Of a DNA stretch of 64,000 nt, positions 26,287 to 36,719 are shown piece by piece. Below the pieces are notes generated by a model, which worked only from the letters and a program-made list of their open reading frames with translations, had not been told where the DNA came from and made no database searches. Position numbers and translations under genes: made by a program. This DNA comes from Clostridium sp. GTDB lineage: Bacteria > Bacillota > Clostridia > Lachnospirales > Lachnospiraceae. How positions within the stretch are numbered: the first letter of the stretch is position 1; each line of letters starts with the position of its first letter. Location: NCBI GenBank assembly GCA_021770825.1, contig JAETQD010000008.1:62001-126000 (forward strand), written 5' to 3'.

Positions 26287-27627
26287 CTACTTACAGTACC
26301 AGGTAATCAGACGGACCATCAGATCATTTAAGTGCTCCACCTGGTAATCGCCGATGGTGGGCTCCAAATGGGAATTGCCGACGCCGCTGTCGTCCGTTAG
26401 GAAGGTATAGGTTCCTCCCGACACAGCCGCCATGGTCCGTAACAGGTACTCGGTCTCCGTATCCACGCCGCTGGAAGCCACCGGAAGCACGCGGATTCCC
26501 GTTTCTGCTGCCGCATCCAGGGTGGTTCCCATCAGCTCCACCGTTCCCTTCCGGTCACTGTGGGGCGGAGCGTCCAGCACAAAGAACAAAAGCTTCACCG
26601 AATCCTCGTCCCACTCATGTCCCTTCACAGCATTTTCAAAGGCCTCATCCACGGCCTCCGGGTAATCGCCTCCGCCGTCACTGTACTGCACCCTGAGCTT
26701 TGACAGCGCCTCATCAATGTCCTCCGTAAACGGAAAATCCCGGACCACATAGGCGTCCTCCCTGTCCCGGTAAAAATTCACGGACAGGCGGATGCGGATT
26801 CCCTCATACTCCTCCGTCACCCGGCGAATCACATCCTGAAGCTCCAGCTTCAAAAATTCCAGTTCATCGGACATGGAGCCGGTGGTGTCCACCATGAACA
26901 GTAAATCCAGGACCTTCTCCTCCGGTTCCTCATAGGATTCCAGCACCAGATGAAGCGTTTTATTTTTATCCTTCTCCTCAATCACATATTCCGTGGCCCC
27001 AACCCGGATCCTGTCGGCCTCCCGGTTTCCATGGTCCAGATTATAATACACATAGGCCATGCCCTCGGAATCCGTAACCGCCGAACCGATGACCTTTTGT
27101 CCTGCCAAAAGCTCCACCTTCTGGTTCTTCGCCGCTTCCTGGTTTTCGTTTGTCACCTGCACCGCATAGCGGTTTGTGGGAAACAGCTTCCAGGTCTCCA
27201 TATAGGGATACCAGTCGTTGTGGTTCAGCACATTCTTAAAAAAGTCATAATTCTTGTTGTCGTTCCACTCTCCTGCAGTCAAAGTTCCCGACTGGGGCTG
27301 GATTTCCTGGCGCACCGTCGGCAGACAGGCTGCGTCTTCCCTGGGCCTGCCATCGTCTGCCGCGGCAGCAGTCTCCACATCACCTGCAATTCCTTCCATG
27401 CTGCCGCTTCCATCCGGCACATCCATCGAAAAAACCGCCACGGTCTCTGCGTAGGTAGACGCCTCTGCCGCCGTTTCCCCAGGTCCTGCCACCGTTACAG
27501 CCGCCTCTGAAGTTCCGCCGCCCACGGCATCTGCCGACATCCCGCTTTTTTCTCCGCAGCCGCCAGCCATTACTGCCGTCATGCATACAGCCAATAAAAT
27601 CCCTGCAAGTCTCCTCCCATGTTTCAT
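26287..27627 (-). CDS. VWA-domain lipoprotein
   Basis: The 446-residue product has a lipoprotein signal peptide (basic start, hydrophobic core, lipobox MAGGC with Cys near residue 24). A low-complexity Ala/Thr/Glu-rich linker to about residue 110 follows, then a beta-rich region. The von Willebrand A domain begins with LLFMVDTTGSMSDELEFL; DTTGS is a MIDAS metal site of the DxTxS type. Such proteins display a protein-binding VWA domain on the outer face of the membrane. The gene stands alone, convergent with the DUF4364 unit. Ligand and pathway are unknown. Confidence 0.85.
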   Translation of the reverse strand: MKHGRRLAGILLAVCMTAVMAGGCGEKSGMSADAVGGGTSEAAVTVAGPGETAAEASTYAETVAVFSMDVPDGSGSMEGIAGDVETAAAADDGRPREDAACLPTVRQEIQPQSGTLTAGEWNDNKNYDFFKNVLNHNDWYPYMETWKLFPTNRYAVQVTNENQEAAKNQKVELLAGQKVIGSAVTDSEGMAYVYYNLDHGNREADRIRVGATEYVIEEKDKNKTLHLVLESYEEPEEKVLDLLFMVDTTGSMSDELEFLKLELQDVIRRVTEEYEGIRIRLSVNFYRDREDAYVVRDFPFTEDIDEALSKLRVQYSDGGGDYPEAVDEAFENAVKGHEWDEDSVKLLFFVLDAPPHSDRKGTVELMGTTLDAAAETGIRVLPVASSGVDTETEYLLRTMAAVSGGTYTFLTDDSGVGNSHLEPTIGDYQVEHLNDLMVRLITWYCK

Positions 27628-27735
27628 AGACTCTCTCCTCTCTCAAAAGACTGTCTCTACGGTTATCATTTTGTATTTTAACCATATCAAAAATCGAAAG
27701 AGCCTGCAACGGACTTCATAAAACCGTCAGAAAAC

Positions 27736-28344
27736 CTAAGAATTCTGTTGTATTTGGGCTTCCCCTGCCGTCTTCTCAATCAGGGCCCAGATCTCCTCCC
27801 GCCCCTGCTTGGTGGCGGCGGAGAAGGGAATGATCACATCATCCTTTTCCATTCCCAGCCCGGTTCGTATGAGCTTCACCTGCTTTGCAATCTGGCTGCG
27901 GTTGATTTTATCCAGCTTGGTGGCAATGATCACCGGGCGGAATCCATTGTAAACCACCCAGTCGTACATGGTCTTGTCGTTTCCCGACGGTTCGTGGCGG
28001 ATATCCACCAGAAGAAAGACGCATTTTAACATCTTTGAGCTGTGGAGATAGTTTTCAATCATCTTTCCCCACTTTTCCTTTTCCGACTGGGACACCTTTG
28101 CATAGCCGTACCCGGGCAGGTCCACATAGTAAAGGCTGCCGTTGACATTATAAAAGTTAATGGTCTGGGTCTTTCCCGGCTGGGCCGAGGTTCTTGCCAG
28201 AGACTTCCGGTTCATCAGCGCATTGATCAACGATGACTTTCCCACATTGGACTTCCCGGCGAAGGCAAATTCCGGCAGTACGTTGTCCGGCAGTTTACTG
28301 GTCACACCGCAGACCGTCTCCAGCTCCACTTGCTTAATAATCAT
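27736..28344 (-). CDS. engB: Ribosome biogenesis GTPase EngB (YsxC/YihA)
   Basis: The 202-residue single-domain GTPase acts in 50S subunit assembly. G1 is GKSNVGKSS, with LARTSAQPGKTQTINFY containing the switch Thr. G3 is DLPGYGYAKV and G4 is TKLDK; SAATKQG is the G5 region. Length and motifs are typical. It lies downstream of lon on the same strand, as in many Firmicutes, but a terminator hairpin sits in the 84-base gap. Confidence 0.95.
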   Translation of the reverse strand: MIIKQVELETVCGVTSKLPDNVLPEFAFAGKSNVGKSSLINALMNRKSLARTSAQPGKTQTINFYNVNGSLYYVDLPGYGYAKVSQSEKEKWGKMIENYLHSSKMLKCVFLLVDIRHEPSGNDKTMYDWVVYNGFRPVIIATKLDKINRSQIAKQVKLIRTGLGMEKDDVIIPFSAATKQGREEIWALIEKTAGEAQIQQNS

Positions 28345-28363
28345 GATTTTTTTTCCTCCGTTT

Positions 28364-28406
28364 CCAAAAAGGCGCAGACAAAGGCCGCTAAGCCCCTGTC
28401 CGCGCC
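28364..28406 (-). terminator. Terminator between lon and engB
   Basis: On the minus strand GGCGCGGACA pairs with TGTCTGCGCC (28406-28371, one G-T pair) and is followed by TTTTTGG. It should limit readthrough from lon into engB. Confidence 0.75.
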
Positions 28407-28428
28407 CGGAACTTCCCGTATCTCTGCT

Positions 28429-30750
28429 TTACACAGAAGGTACAAATGCCTCACGGACCACATCGTCCATGGTCTTCACATAGACAATCTCCAGTCCCTT
28501 TGTGATCTCTTTTGAGAGCTCTGCCACATCCGGCCTGTTCTTTGCCGGAACCAGCACCTTTTTCATATGGGCCATCTTCGCCGCCAGGGTCTTTTCCTTC
28601 AGTCCCCCGATGGGAAGCACCCGTCCGCGGAGTGTCAGCTCCCCGGTCATGGCCACACTGGCAAGCACCTTCCTTCCGGTCACCGCCGACAGCATGGCCG
28701 TGGCCATGGTGATTCCGGCAGAGGGGCCGTCCTTCGGCACAGCGCCCTCCGGAATATGGAGGTGAATGTCATGGGTCTCAAAATAGTCCTTTTCAATTCC
28801 ATTGGCCTCACTGACGGAACGCACATAGGTCAGGGCAATCTGGGCCGACTCCTTCATTACATCTCCCATCTGTCCGGTCATCTGGAGTTTCCCAGTTCCC
28901 GGCATCACATTGACCTCAATCTGTAAGGTATCGCCGCCCACACTGGTCCAGGCCAGGCCGCGCACGATTCCCACTTCGTCCTCCTCATTGGCATCCTCGA
29001 AGGTGATTTTCTCCTTCCCCAGATACTTTTCCAGATTGCTTTCCGTCACCCGGATAGAGGTCTTCTCCTTTTCCAGAAACTCCCTGGCCGCCTTCCGGCA
29101 GATTTCTCCAATCCGGCGCTCCAAATTTCTCACACCGGCCTCTCTGGTATAATTGTGGATGATCTTTTCCAGGGCACGGTCACTGATCACCAGCTTTTCC
29201 TTATCCAGTCCGTTTCTCTCCAACTGCTTGGTCACAAGATAATTCTTTGCAATATGGAACTTTTCATTCTCCGTATAGCTGGAAACCTCAATGACTTCCA
29301 TACGGTCCAGAAGGGGGCCGGGAATGGTCTGAGTGGTATTGGCCGTGGCAATGAACAGCACGCCGGATAAATCCAGCGGAATCTCCACATAGTGATCGCG
29401 GAACTTCACATTCTGTTCTCCGTCCAGCACCTCCAAAAGGGCCGAGGACACGTCCCCCTTGTAATCACTGGACACCTTGTCAATCTCATCCAAAAGCATC
29501 AGCGGGTTGGAAACCCCGGCCTGCCGCATGGCCTCTGCAATCCGGCCCGGCATGGATCCCACATAGGTCTTTCTGTGGCCCCGGATTTCCGCCTCATCGC
29601 GAACGCCGCCCAGGCTGATGCGGACATACTTTTTATTCAAAGCCCTGGCCACCGAGCGGGCAATGGATGTTTTTCCCGTTCCAGGCGGACCTACCAGGCA
29701 GAGAATGGGGCTTGTGCCCTTCTTTGTGAGAATCCGCACTGCCAGATATTCCAAAACCCGTTCCTTGACCTTTTCCAGGCCATAGTGGTCCTCTTCCAGA
29801 ACTGCCTTGGCATGGTTGATATCCTGGTTATCCCTGGATGTCTTTTTCCACGGCAGCTCCAGCACGGTCTCAATATAAGTACGCAGTACATTGGCCTCCT
29901 GGCTGCCGCCGGGCATGGCCTTAAACCGCATGATTTCCTTTTTAATCTTTTCCTTTGTCTCTTTATCGGCGTTCAGCTTTTCAAGCTGTTCCAGATAATT
30001 ATCGGCATCGGAGCCGGAATATTCCTCCCCCAGCTCTTCCTGAATCACCTTAAGCTCTTCCCTCAAAATATAGTCTCTCTGGTTTTTGTCAATCCCGGCC
30101 TTTACCTTGCTCTGGTAATCCCTCTTGATCTTAATGATCTCGATTTCCCGCATCAGGTAATAGACCACCCGGTCATAGAGGTGGCTTGCATATTCGCACT
30201 CCAAAAGTTCCTGTCTCACTGCATAGTCCCATGGGAACTGTCCTGCGGTCTGTACCAGAAGGTCATCCAGGTCCGTAATGGCCATCAGACCTCCCATGAA
30301 GTCCTTGACGGTCTTAGGATTCAGATTTCCGAATTCCTCCAGCTTGTCCTTCACAATGCGGGCCATGGCCTCCTTCACCGTGTCGCTTAAAACCTCTTCC
30401 TTCATGGGTGCTTCCTCGATCTCAGCCTGTAAATAAGGCCCGTCCTCCATGAGGTTTATAAGCTCCGCCCGTTTTAAGCCCTCCACCATGACGCGGATGA
30501 CTCCTCCCGGCATCTTCACAAGCTGTTTTACTCTGGCAATGGTGCCGATCTGATACAGATCGTCCACCGTCGGCGCTTCCACCTCCGGATTCCTCTGGGT
30601 CACCAGAAACACCTTCTGCTCTCCAACCATCGCGTGCTCCACGGCACTGACAGATTTCTCTCTGCTGATATCAAAATGCTGAATCATCTCCGGAAGAACA
30701 GTCAGACCTCTGAGCGCAATGGCGGGAAGTGTTATTATCTTTTCTTCCAT
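28429..30750 (-). CDS. lon: ATP-dependent protease Lon
   Basis: The 773-residue LonA protease degrades misfolded and regulatory proteins in the cytoplasm. The N-terminal substrate domain ([19 protein letters not shown]) is followed by the AAA+ module with Walker [10 protein letters not shown] and Walker [11 protein letters not shown]. The Ser-Lys dyad protease domain has catalytic Ser in KDGPSAGI and Lys in [10 protein letters not shown]. It lies in a tig-clpP-clpX-lon-engB series, all minus strand. A terminator stands between clpX and lon, and another after lon. Confidence 0.97.
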   Translation of the reverse strand: MEEKIITLPAIALRGLTVLPEMIQHFDISREKSVSAVEHAMVGEQKVFLVTQRNPEVEAPTVDDLYQIGTIARVKQLVKMPGGVIRVMVEGLKRAELINLMEDGPYLQAEIEEAPMKEEVLSDTVKEAMARIVKDKLEEFGNLNPKTVKDFMGGLMAITDLDDLLVQTAGQFPWDYAVRQELLECEYASHLYDRVVYYLMREIEIIKIKRDYQSKVKAGIDKNQRDYILREELKVIQEELGEEYSGSDADNYLEQLEKLNADKETKEKIKKEIMRFKAMPGGSQEANVLRTYIETVLELPWKKTSRDNQDINHAKAVLEEDHYGLEKVKERVLEYLAVRILTKKGTSPILCLVGPPGTGKTSIARSVARALNKKYVRISLGGVRDEAEIRGHRKTYVGSMPGRIAEAMRQAGVSNPLMLLDEIDKVSSDYKGDVSSALLEVLDGEQNVKFRDHYVEIPLDLSGVLFIATANTTQTIPGPLLDRMEVIEVSSYTENEKFHIAKNYLVTKQLERNGLDKEKLVISDRALEKIIHNYTREAGVRNLERRIGEICRKAAREFLEKEKTSIRVTESNLEKYLGKEKITFEDANEEDEVGIVRGLAWTSVGGDTLQIEVNVMPGTGKLQMTGQMGDVMKESAQIALTYVRSVSEANGIEKDYFETHDIHLHIPEGAVPKDGPSAGITMATAMLSAVTGRKVLASVAMTGELTLRGRVLPIGGLKEKTLAAKMAHMKKVLVPAKNRPDVAELSKEITKGLEIVYVKTMDDVVREAFVPSV

Positions 30751-30774
30751 GAATCTTCTCCTCTGTGCTGTCTA

Positions 30775-30813
30775 CAAAAAGAGCTGCTGTAAAACCATTC
30801 GCTTTGCAGCAGC
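30775..30813 (-). terminator. Terminator between clpX and lon
   Basis: On the minus strand GCTGCTG (30813-30807) pairs with CAGCAGC (30789-30783) and is followed by TCTTTTTG. Partial termination here would lower lon expression from the clpX transcript. Confidence 0.7.
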
Positions 30814-30822
30814 CCGCATTCA

Positions 30823-32124
30823 TCAGGCGATCTCGCCTTTGCTGTCTTTCTTTGCCCTGCCAACCAGGGCTTTTCTGGGAACAGTCACGTCCCTGTAAAC
30901 GATTTCCGGCTTTTCCTTTCCTTCCACCGCTTCCTTTGTCACCGTGCAGATTCCCACACTGGAATCCGACGGAATCTCATACATCATATCCATCATGACA
31001 GATTCCATGATGGCCCTTAATCCTCTGGCTCCGGTCTTTCTCTCCACAGCCATATGGGCGATGGAGTGAACGGCATCCGGCGTAAACTCCAGCTTCACAT
31101 CATCCAGCTCAAACAGCTTCTGATACTGCTTTGTGATGGCATTCTTGGGCTCCGTAAGAATCTTTACCAGGGCCGATTCATCCAGAAGATCTAAGGAAAC
31201 CATCACCGGAACGCGGCCCACAAACTCCGGAATCAAACCGAATTTCGTCAGATCCTGGGGCATCACCTGTTTTAACAGTGCGCTCAGGTCCGAATGGTTT
31301 TTATCCACGATCTTGGCGCCGAAACCGATGGAACCTGCCTCCATTCTGGATTCCACAATCTTTTCCAGACCGTCAAAGGCTCCGCCGCAGATAAACAGGA
31401 TATTGGTGGTATCGATCTGAATCAGCTCCTGCTGGGGGTGCTTTCTTCCTCCCTGGGGCGGAACGCTGGCGATGGTACCCTCTAAAATCTTAAGGAGAGC
31501 CTGCTGAACGCCCTCGCCGGATACGTCTCTGGTGATGGACACATTCTCGGATTTCTTTGTGATCTTATCAATCTCGTCAATGTAGACAATGCCGTATTCG
31601 GCGCGGCTCACATCGTTGTCAGCCGCCTGAATGAGCTTCAGCAGGATATTTTCCACATCCTCACCCACATATCCGGCTTCCGTCAGCGTGGTGGCGTCCG
31701 CAATGGCAAAGGGTACATTTAACAGCTTCGCAAGGGTCTGGGCCAGATAGGTCTTACCGGAACCGGTGGGACCCAGCATTAAAATGTTGCTCTTCTGAAG
31801 CTCAATGTCAGACTCCTTTTTGGAAGTAATTCTCTTATAATGGTTATAAACCGCCACAGACAGGACCTTTTTGGCCTCCTCCTGTCCGATGACGTATTCA
31901 TCCAGGAATTCTTTGATTTCCTTGGGTTTTAATAAGTTGATACCGGTAAAATCAGGTGCTGCGTCCTCTTCCGGTCCCAGCTCCTCCTCCAGAATCTCAC
32001 TGCACAGTTCAATGCACTCGTCACAGATATAAACATTTCCTGAGCCTGCGATCATCTTTCTGACCTGCTCCTGGCTTTTTCCGCAGAAGGAACATCTGAT
32101 TTTATCCTCTGGTCTCACTGGCAT
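30823..32124 (-). CDS. clpX: ClpX ATPase, unfoldase subunit of the Clp protease
   Basis: The 433-residue AAA+ unfoldase delivers proteins to ClpP. The N-terminal zinc-binding domain has CSFCGKSQ and CDECIELC. Walker A is GPTGSGKTY, Walker B is [11 protein letters not shown], and the GYVGEDVEN pore loop and the family block [11 protein letters not shown] are present. An upstream GTG at 32130 is in frame, but GAGGTG favours the ATG at 32124 ([10 protein letters not shown]). clpP is 60 bases upstream, the conserved Firmicutes order. Confidence 0.97.
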   Translation of the reverse strand: MPVRPEDKIRCSFCGKSQEQVRKMIAGSGNVYICDECIELCSEILEEELGPEEDAAPDFTGINLLKPKEIKEFLDEYVIGQEEAKKVLSVAVYNHYKRITSKKESDIELQKSNILMLGPTGSGKTYLAQTLAKLLNVPFAIADATTLTEAGYVGEDVENILLKLIQAADNDVSRAEYGIVYIDEIDKITKKSENVSITRDVSGEGVQQALLKILEGTIASVPPQGGRKHPQQELIQIDTTNILFICGGAFDGLEKIVESRMEAGSIGFGAKIVDKNHSDLSALLKQVMPQDLTKFGLIPEFVGRVPVMVSLDLLDESALVKILTEPKNAITKQYQKLFELDDVKLEFTPDAVHSIAHMAVERKTGARGLRAIMESVMMDMMYEIPSDSSVGICTVTKEAVEGKEKPEIVYRDVTVPRKALVGRAKKDSKGEIA

Positions 32125-32184
32125 GCTCACACCTCAATTCTTTCTTTCTGCTGCGCGGCCGTGTCCGCAAATAGTCCGGATCCT

Positions 32185-32766
32185 TTAGTGTCCGGTGATC
32201 ACACGGTCAATGAGGCCATATTCCACGGCTTCCTGGGCGGACATGTAGTTGTCCCGCTCCGTATCCTGCTCAATGATCTCAATGGGCTTTCCTGTGTTGG
32301 CTGCCAGAATTTCATTGAGTTTTTTCTTGGTCCTTAAAATGTGCTCCGCCACAATTCTGATCTCTGTGGCCTGGCCCTGTGCACCGCCGGAAGGCTGGTG
32401 AATCATGATCTCCGCATTGGGAAGGGCAAAACGCTTTCCCTTTGTTCCGCCGGAAAGGAGGAATGCGCCCATGCTGGCTGCCATTCCGATACAGGTGGTA
32501 CACACGTCACACTTAATATAATTCATCGTATCGTAGATCGCCATACCGGCCGTAACGGAACCGCCGGGGCTGTTGATGTACAGGTTGATATCCTTATTGG
32601 GGTCTTCCGATTCCAGAAACAGAAGCTGTGCCACAACCAGGCTTGCTGTCACATCATTGACTTCTTCCCCAAGGAAAATGATCCTGTCCTTTAAAAGTCT
32701 GGAATAAATGTCGTAGGAACGTTCGCCTCTGCTGGTGGATTCCAGCACATAAGGTACTAAACTCAT
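32185..32766 (-). CDS. clpP: ATP-dependent Clp protease proteolytic subunit ClpP
   Basis: The 193-residue serine protease assembles into the 14-mer chamber used by ClpX. The catalytic Ser is in [11 protein letters not shown], the His in IMIHQPSGG and the Asp in [11 protein letters not shown]. The upstream in-frame codons to 32820 lack a ribosome site; CAGGAGG lies 8 bases before the ATG at 32766, giving the standard length and [11 protein letters not shown] start. It lies between tig and clpX. Confidence 0.97.
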   Translation of the reverse strand: MSLVPYVLESTSRGERSYDIYSRLLKDRIIFLGEEVNDVTASLVVAQLLFLESEDPNKDINLYINSPGGSVTAGMAIYDTMNYIKCDVCTTCIGMAASMGAFLLSGGTKGKRFALPNAEIMIHQPSGGAQGQATEIRIVAEHILRTKKKLNEILAANTGKPIEIIEQDTERDNYMSAQEAVEYGLIDRVITGH

Positions 32767-32882
32767 CTTTTTTCCTCCTGCTTCATAACACTTGACAGGG
32801 GATTGCCGCAGTTCTCCCACAACAACCCCCAGTTTTCTTTCGTATTCTAGCGTCTTTTGTTCTCTCTGTCCGGTCTTACGGA

Positions 32883-34172
32883 TTAGTCAACCAGCTTTGC
32901 CTCAGCAACCAGGAAATCAACGGCTTCCTGAACAGCCAGATCGTCCTTCATCATCTTTAACTGCTCTTCGCCGAACATGCTCTTAATCTGGTCTTTCTCC
33001 ATCTTGTAGGTCTCTGCCATCTTATCGAACTGAGCCTCAACAGCCTCTTCGCTTGCAGTGATGTTCTCAGCCTTTACAACTGCCTCCAGTACCAGTCTGG
33101 TCTGGATTCTCTTAAGAGCCTGCGGCTTCATCTGCTCGCCGATCTTATCAGCGGTCATGCCTGTGATATCCATGTACTGCTTAAAGGAGATACCCTGGCT
33201 TTCCAGTCTGCGGGCATAGTCGTTGAGCATTCCGTTTACTTCCTCGTCAACCATCTGATCCGGGATTTCCATAGCGGCATTCTCAACAACCTTCTCTACC
33301 ACACGGTTCTCATTCTCAGTGGCAGCAGCTTTCTGCTTCTCCTTTAAGAGCTTTTCCTGAATATCCTTCTTGTACTCTTCCAGAGTATCGAAATCGGATA
33401 CCTCGCTGGCAAACTCGTCGTTTACTTCCGGAAGCTCTCTCTTCTGAATCTCTTTTACTTTTACCTTAAACAGAGCCGGTTTATTCTTTAACTCTTCTAC
33501 ATGATATTCAGCCGGGAAGGTTACGTTCACTTCGCACTCATCTCCGGTGTTCTTTCCGATTAACTGGTCCTCAAAGGTGTCAATGAAGGTATGGGAACCG
33601 ATGGTAAGCGGGTAATCCTCACCCTTGCCGCCATCGAATCTCTTTCCGTCCACATAACCGTCAAAGTCGATGGTTACCATATCGTCCTTTTCAATTCCTC
33701 TGTCCTCAACAGTGATCAGACGGGAGTTTTTATTTCTTACGCTGTTGATTTCAGCCTCGATGTCCTCTTCGGTCACATCAGCCTTTACTTTCTGAACCTC
33801 AATTCCCTTATACTCGCCAAGGGTAACTTCCGGCTTAACAGCCACAACTGCTGTGTAGATAAAGTTCTTGCCTTCTTCGATCTGCTCAACGTCTACGGTC
33901 GGACGGGAAACGATTTCTAAACCGCTTTCCTTTGCTGCATCCGGATAGCTGGCGTCGATCACTTCGTTGGCAGCATCCTCAAAGAATACGCCCACACCAT
34001 ACATTTTCTTGATCATCTCAAAAGGTGCTTTGCCCTTTCTGAAGCCCGGGATGCTGAATCTGCCCTTGCTCTTGTTGTAAGCATTCTTAATAGCAGCGTC
34101 AAACTTCTCTGCCGGCACTTCAATCGTAAGCTTCGCCGTATTCTTCTCTAACTTTTCTACCTGTAAACTCAT
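32883..34172 (-). CDS. tig: Trigger factor
   Basis: The 429-residue ribosome-associated chaperone and prolyl isomerase contacts nascent chains. The ribosome-binding N-terminal signature is [17 protein letters not shown]. The FKBP-type PPIase domain spans about residues 160-245 ([19 protein letters not shown]). A helical C-terminal domain with [18 protein letters not shown]-like helices follows. AAGGAGG precedes ATG 34172. It heads the clpP-clpX cluster and has an extended -10 promoter upstream. Confidence 0.96.
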   Translation of the reverse strand: MSLQVEKLEKNTAKLTIEVPAEKFDAAIKNAYNKSKGRFSIPGFRKGKAPFEMIKKMYGVGVFFEDAANEVIDASYPDAAKESGLEIVSRPTVDVEQIEEGKNFIYTAVVAVKPEVTLGEYKGIEVQKVKADVTEEDIEAEINSVRNKNSRLITVEDRGIEKDDMVTIDFDGYVDGKRFDGGKGEDYPLTIGSHTFIDTFEDQLIGKNTGDECEVNVTFPAEYHVEELKNKPALFKVKVKEIQKRELPEVNDEFASEVSDFDTLEEYKKDIQEKLLKEKQKAAATENENRVVEKVVENAAMEIPDQMVDEEVNGMLNDYARRLESQGISFKQYMDITGMTADKIGEQMKPQALKRIQTRLVLEAVVKAENITASEEAVEAQFDKMAETYKMEKDQIKSMFGEEQLKMMKDDLAVQEAVDFLVAEAKLVD

Positions 34173-34272
34173 TTTCTGGGTTCCTCCTTAAATATATCTG
34201 TACCGGACATGCCTTTCACATCCGTGCTATATCGTAACTTCCACTGCTCTGGGCGTTACACTTCAATTTAAC

Positions 34273-34281
34273 ATTATAGCA
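34273..34281 (-). promoter_or_regulatory. Extended -10 promoter for tig
   Basis: On the minus strand TGC (34281-34279) directly precedes a perfect TATAAT (34278-34273). The leader to the tig start is about 95 bases. The -35 region is poor, as expected for the extended -10 class. Confidence 0.65.
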
Positions 34282-34323
34282 TACTGTTTTTAGAAATACC
34301 AGTACTATTTTCATAAAAATATG

Positions 34324-34360
34324 GATAAAACGCGGGCCAGACTGCACTCTGGCACGCGTA
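34324..34360 (-). terminator. Terminator after the zinc-ribbon pseudogene
   Basis: On the minus strand GCCAGA (34353-34348) pairs with TCTGGC (34342-34337), framed by an outer ACGCG/CGCGT pairing, and is followed by TTTTATCC. It separates the upstream unit from tig. Confidence 0.6.
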
Positions 34361-34399
34361 ACGGCATGCGGCCCCGCGGAAACGGTTCCGGAAGCGCCG

Positions 34400-34848
34400 T
34401 CAGCGTCTCCTCAGATATCCCGACAGCTTCCGCCATTGATACAGCCTGTATACAAAAAAGAACGGACCGGAAACCAGTGCAAGCAGGGTCGCAGCAATAA
34501 ATATACCCACATCGTCCATCCGCTGGCCGCTAGAATGCATCACCTGACTGTACACCCGCGGATCTCCTGCGGAAAGCTGCTTTTCCGCATCATGCCGGTA
34601 GGTCTTATATCCAAACTCCACATAGGAGCTGAAAGGGAGACAGAAGACATACAAGAGCATGCATACTGCCGCGCGGCCAGAAGAAAAATCACAAGCGCCG
34701 TGCCTATGGCCAGGGATTTCTGCATCCGCTTTTTCAATTCCCTCATCTCCGCCTCCACACAGCCGTCACAGAAACCAATTCTCAAGGTTTCGCCCTCCAG
34801 CGGCGCCTGGCATCTTCTGCATCTGGTTCTTCGCCTTAAAATCCCCAT
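34400..34848 (-). pseudogene. Zinc-ribbon membrane protein gene, probably frameshifted
   Basis: ATG 34848 (GGGGGAAG upstream) starts MGILRRRTRCRRCQAPLEG, with two Cys pairs (CRRC and CDGC), a small zinc ribbon. A membrane segment follows (SLAIGTALVIFLLAARQYA). Around 34660 coding quality moves to the +1 frame, which continues the hydrophobic stretch (CMLLYVFCLPFSSYVEFGY). It then runs through a second membrane segment (FIAATLLALVSGPFFFVY) to TGA at 34400. One continuous protein of about 149 residues with two membrane passes explains both halves. The first frame alone ends in unlikely sequence. An intact two-gene arrangement or a sequencing error remains possible. No function is assigned. Confidence 0.55.
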
Positions 34849-34893
34849 TCTCTTCCCCCTTTCAGGAAACCATATCAACAGGACAGTCAAAAA

Positions 34894-35442
34894 TCAATGG
34901 TCATACTGAATTTTCGCCTTTAAGGTCTTTGCAGTATCCTCAGAAACCAGAAGCTTCACCAGCTCCAGGCCCATATCCAGAGAACATCCCATACCGCGGC
35001 CCGTGGTTATGAGCCGGTCTGTAACCACGCCGTCCCCTTTACACTCTGCTCCCTTCATCTGCGGTTCATAGCCGGGAAAACAGGTGGCACGATGGCCCTC
35101 TGTGAGCCCAAGTGCGCCCAGAACGCTGGGAGCCGCGCAAATGGCTGCCAGACGTTTTCCCTCTGCCGCATGGGTAAGCAGCATCTTTTCCAGCCCCTTA
35201 TGTTCCCGCAGGTGGTCTGTCCCCGGAAGTCCTCCCGGAAGGAACAGAACATCGGCATCGTCTGTGATTTCTTCAAACAGAAGATCTGCCGTAATCTTAA
35301 ATCCATGGGAGCCTGTGATCTCTTTTCTTCCCATAACGGACACCAGCTTCACCTCTACGCCTGCGCGAATCAGCACATCGCATACACCGAGGCACTCCAC
35401 CTCTTCCATACCGTCAGCAACAAACGCATACACCTTTGCCAT
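34894..35442 (-). CDS. DJ-1/PfpI family protein
   Basis: The 182-residue protein has the glutamine-amidotransferase-like fold of the DJ-1 family. It shows FVADGMEEVE at the N-terminus with the conserved Glu, DVLFLPGGLPGTDHL, and the nucleophile elbow AAICAAPSVLGA with Cys near residue 102. Family members act as protein/nucleotide deglycases, redox sensors or thiamine-related enzymes; the sequence does not discriminate. It lies alone between a frameshifted gene and DUF975 on the same strand. Confidence 0.9.
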   Translation of the reverse strand: MAKVYAFVADGMEEVECLGVCDVLIRAGVEVKLVSVMGRKEITGSHGFKITADLLFEEITDDADVLFLPGGLPGTDHLREHKGLEKMLLTHAAEGKRLAAICAAPSVLGALGLTEGHRATCFPGYEPQMKGAECKGDGVVTDRLITTGRGMGCSLDMGLELVKLLVSEDTAKTLKAKIQYDH

Positions 35443-35464
35443 GTTTCATCTCTCCATTTCCACA

Positions 35465-35495
35465 CTGTCCCCATGCAGAAAACACATGGGGACAG
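35465..35495 (-). terminator. Hairpin between DUF975 and DJ-1 genes
   Basis: CTGTCCCCATG (35465-35475) and CATGGGGACAG (35485-35495) form a perfect 11-bp stem with a 9-base loop. No T-run follows on the minus strand, so it may be a weak terminator or a transcript-stabilising structure. Confidence 0.4.
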
Positions 35496-35512
35496 CACTT
35501 TTCATTTTTTAA

Positions 35513-36646
35513 CTACTGGTTATCCTCTTCCGTGTAGGGATAGAAGACTCCGTTTAAATAATATCCTCTTCCCGGTCCGCCTTCCGAACGGCTCACTTCA
35601 CTTCCCCGCTCTTCCTTCCCGGAGGCTTCCTGACCGGCGCCGTAATTCTGCTCTGCGCCGCCATTCTGTCCGAAGGGCTGGTCTGCCGGACCGTATCCGG
35701 CTCCCTGGCCGTAACTTCCGCCTGCACCGTATCCGGTTCCCTGGCCGTAACCGCTGCCGCCCTGGTATCCGCTCTGGTAACCATCCTGCCAGGTTCCGTT
35801 ATAGCTTCCGGTGGGAACCACATCCGGGTACCCGAAGCCGTTTAAGTTTCCGCTGAATGGCTGCCTTAACACTGCATACAGCTCTGCAAACGTGGCATCA
35901 TAATAGGGCAGCACGAAGAATGTTCCCACAAAGCAGAGGCAGGCGCCCAGAAGAAGCCATCCAAAAAAGGAAAGCTCCAGCACGAAGGTATTAAACTTAT
36001 GTCCCTCCATCATGCTCTTGGAAAGCCTCATGGCCTCCATGGGCTTCATATCGGGATTTTCCGCCAAAATATAAGGAACCATGTAGTAACAATAGCTCAG
36101 ATAAATCCCAGGGAATACACAGAGGATGGTTCCAAGACCAATAAACAGTCCTCTTAAAAACATGGTCCAGATAATATTCAGATAATTATGGGTGAAGCCC
36201 CACAGGATTTTACCAACCCCGGCAGACTGTCCTATGAGTCTGCTTTCCATATAAAATCGGTTTCGCCCCACTTCAATGGCCGGAGCCACAAAAATACTGA
36301 TGACCAGTGCAAGAATTAACAGTATAACCACTGCACCTGCCAGAAATCCCCAGAACAGCCGTCCCATATGAAGAGTGGAACCGCCCACAGGCACATTTTC
36401 CAGAAGTCCGGAATAGGCCCCCAGAGAATCCGGAAGATTTCCTGTCAAATCCCCAGCCGGAAGATCAAACACATAACCGCTGTTATCTCCCGTTCCTAAG
36501 TTTCCGCTATTGTAGCCAGTTCCGCCTCTGTTTCCGCCGCCAAAACCGCCGACCAGGGAAGCAATCAGGCTCACTACAAATGCAGCCCAGTAGTATTTCC
36601 GCAAACAGGCTTTCGCCCTGTCCTTTAGATCAGCTCTTGTCCACAT
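35513..36646 (-). CDS. DUF975 family membrane protein with Gly/Tyr-rich tail
   Basis: The protein begins MWTRADLKDRAKACLRKYYW at ATG 36646 with GAGGAGG upstream, the standard DUF975 N-terminus. Four to six membrane segments follow, with a long extracytoplasmic loop (about residues 40-95) rich in Gly and Asn. Family blocks include FVAPAIEVGRNRFY and GIYLSYCYYMVPYIL. From about residue 275 the tail is low complexity, with repeated GYGQG/GYGAG units and a final NGVFYPYTEEDNQ. DUF975 proteins are unexplained integral membrane proteins, sometimes near antimicrobial peptide resistance genes. It is monocistronic here. Confidence 0.85.
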   Translation of the reverse strand: MWTRADLKDRAKACLRKYYWAAFVVSLIASLVGGFGGGNRGGTGYNSGNLGTGDNSGYVFDLPAGDLTGNLPDSLGAYSGLLENVPVGGSTLHMGRLFWGFLAGAVVILLILALVISIFVAPAIEVGRNRFYMESRLIGQSAGVGKILWGFTHNYLNIIWTMFLRGLFIGLGTILCVFPGIYLSYCYYMVPYILAENPDMKPMEAMRLSKSMMEGHKFNTFVLELSFFGWLLLGACLCFVGTFFVLPYYDATFAELYAVLRQPFSGNLNGFGYPDVVPTGSYNGTWQDGYQSGYQGGSGYGQGTGYGAGGSYGQGAGYGPADQPFGQNGGAEQNYGAGQEASGKEERGSEVSRSEGGPGRGYYLNGVFYPYTEEDNQ

Positions 36647-36719
36647 ACACATTTCCTCCTCGTTTTCATAAATAATTACTTTCTCCCCACTAGTTTACCA
36701 TATTTTCCCGCAACAAAAC

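Noticed and set aside
29392-30390. 332-codon plus-strand open frame opposite lon
   Set aside because: Lon is unambiguous on the minus strand; the antisense frame is a codon-bias shadow.
35640-35790. Short DNA repeats resembling a repeat array
   Set aside because: They encode the Gly/Tyr-rich tail of the DUF975 protein in frame; spacing and length do not fit a CRISPR.
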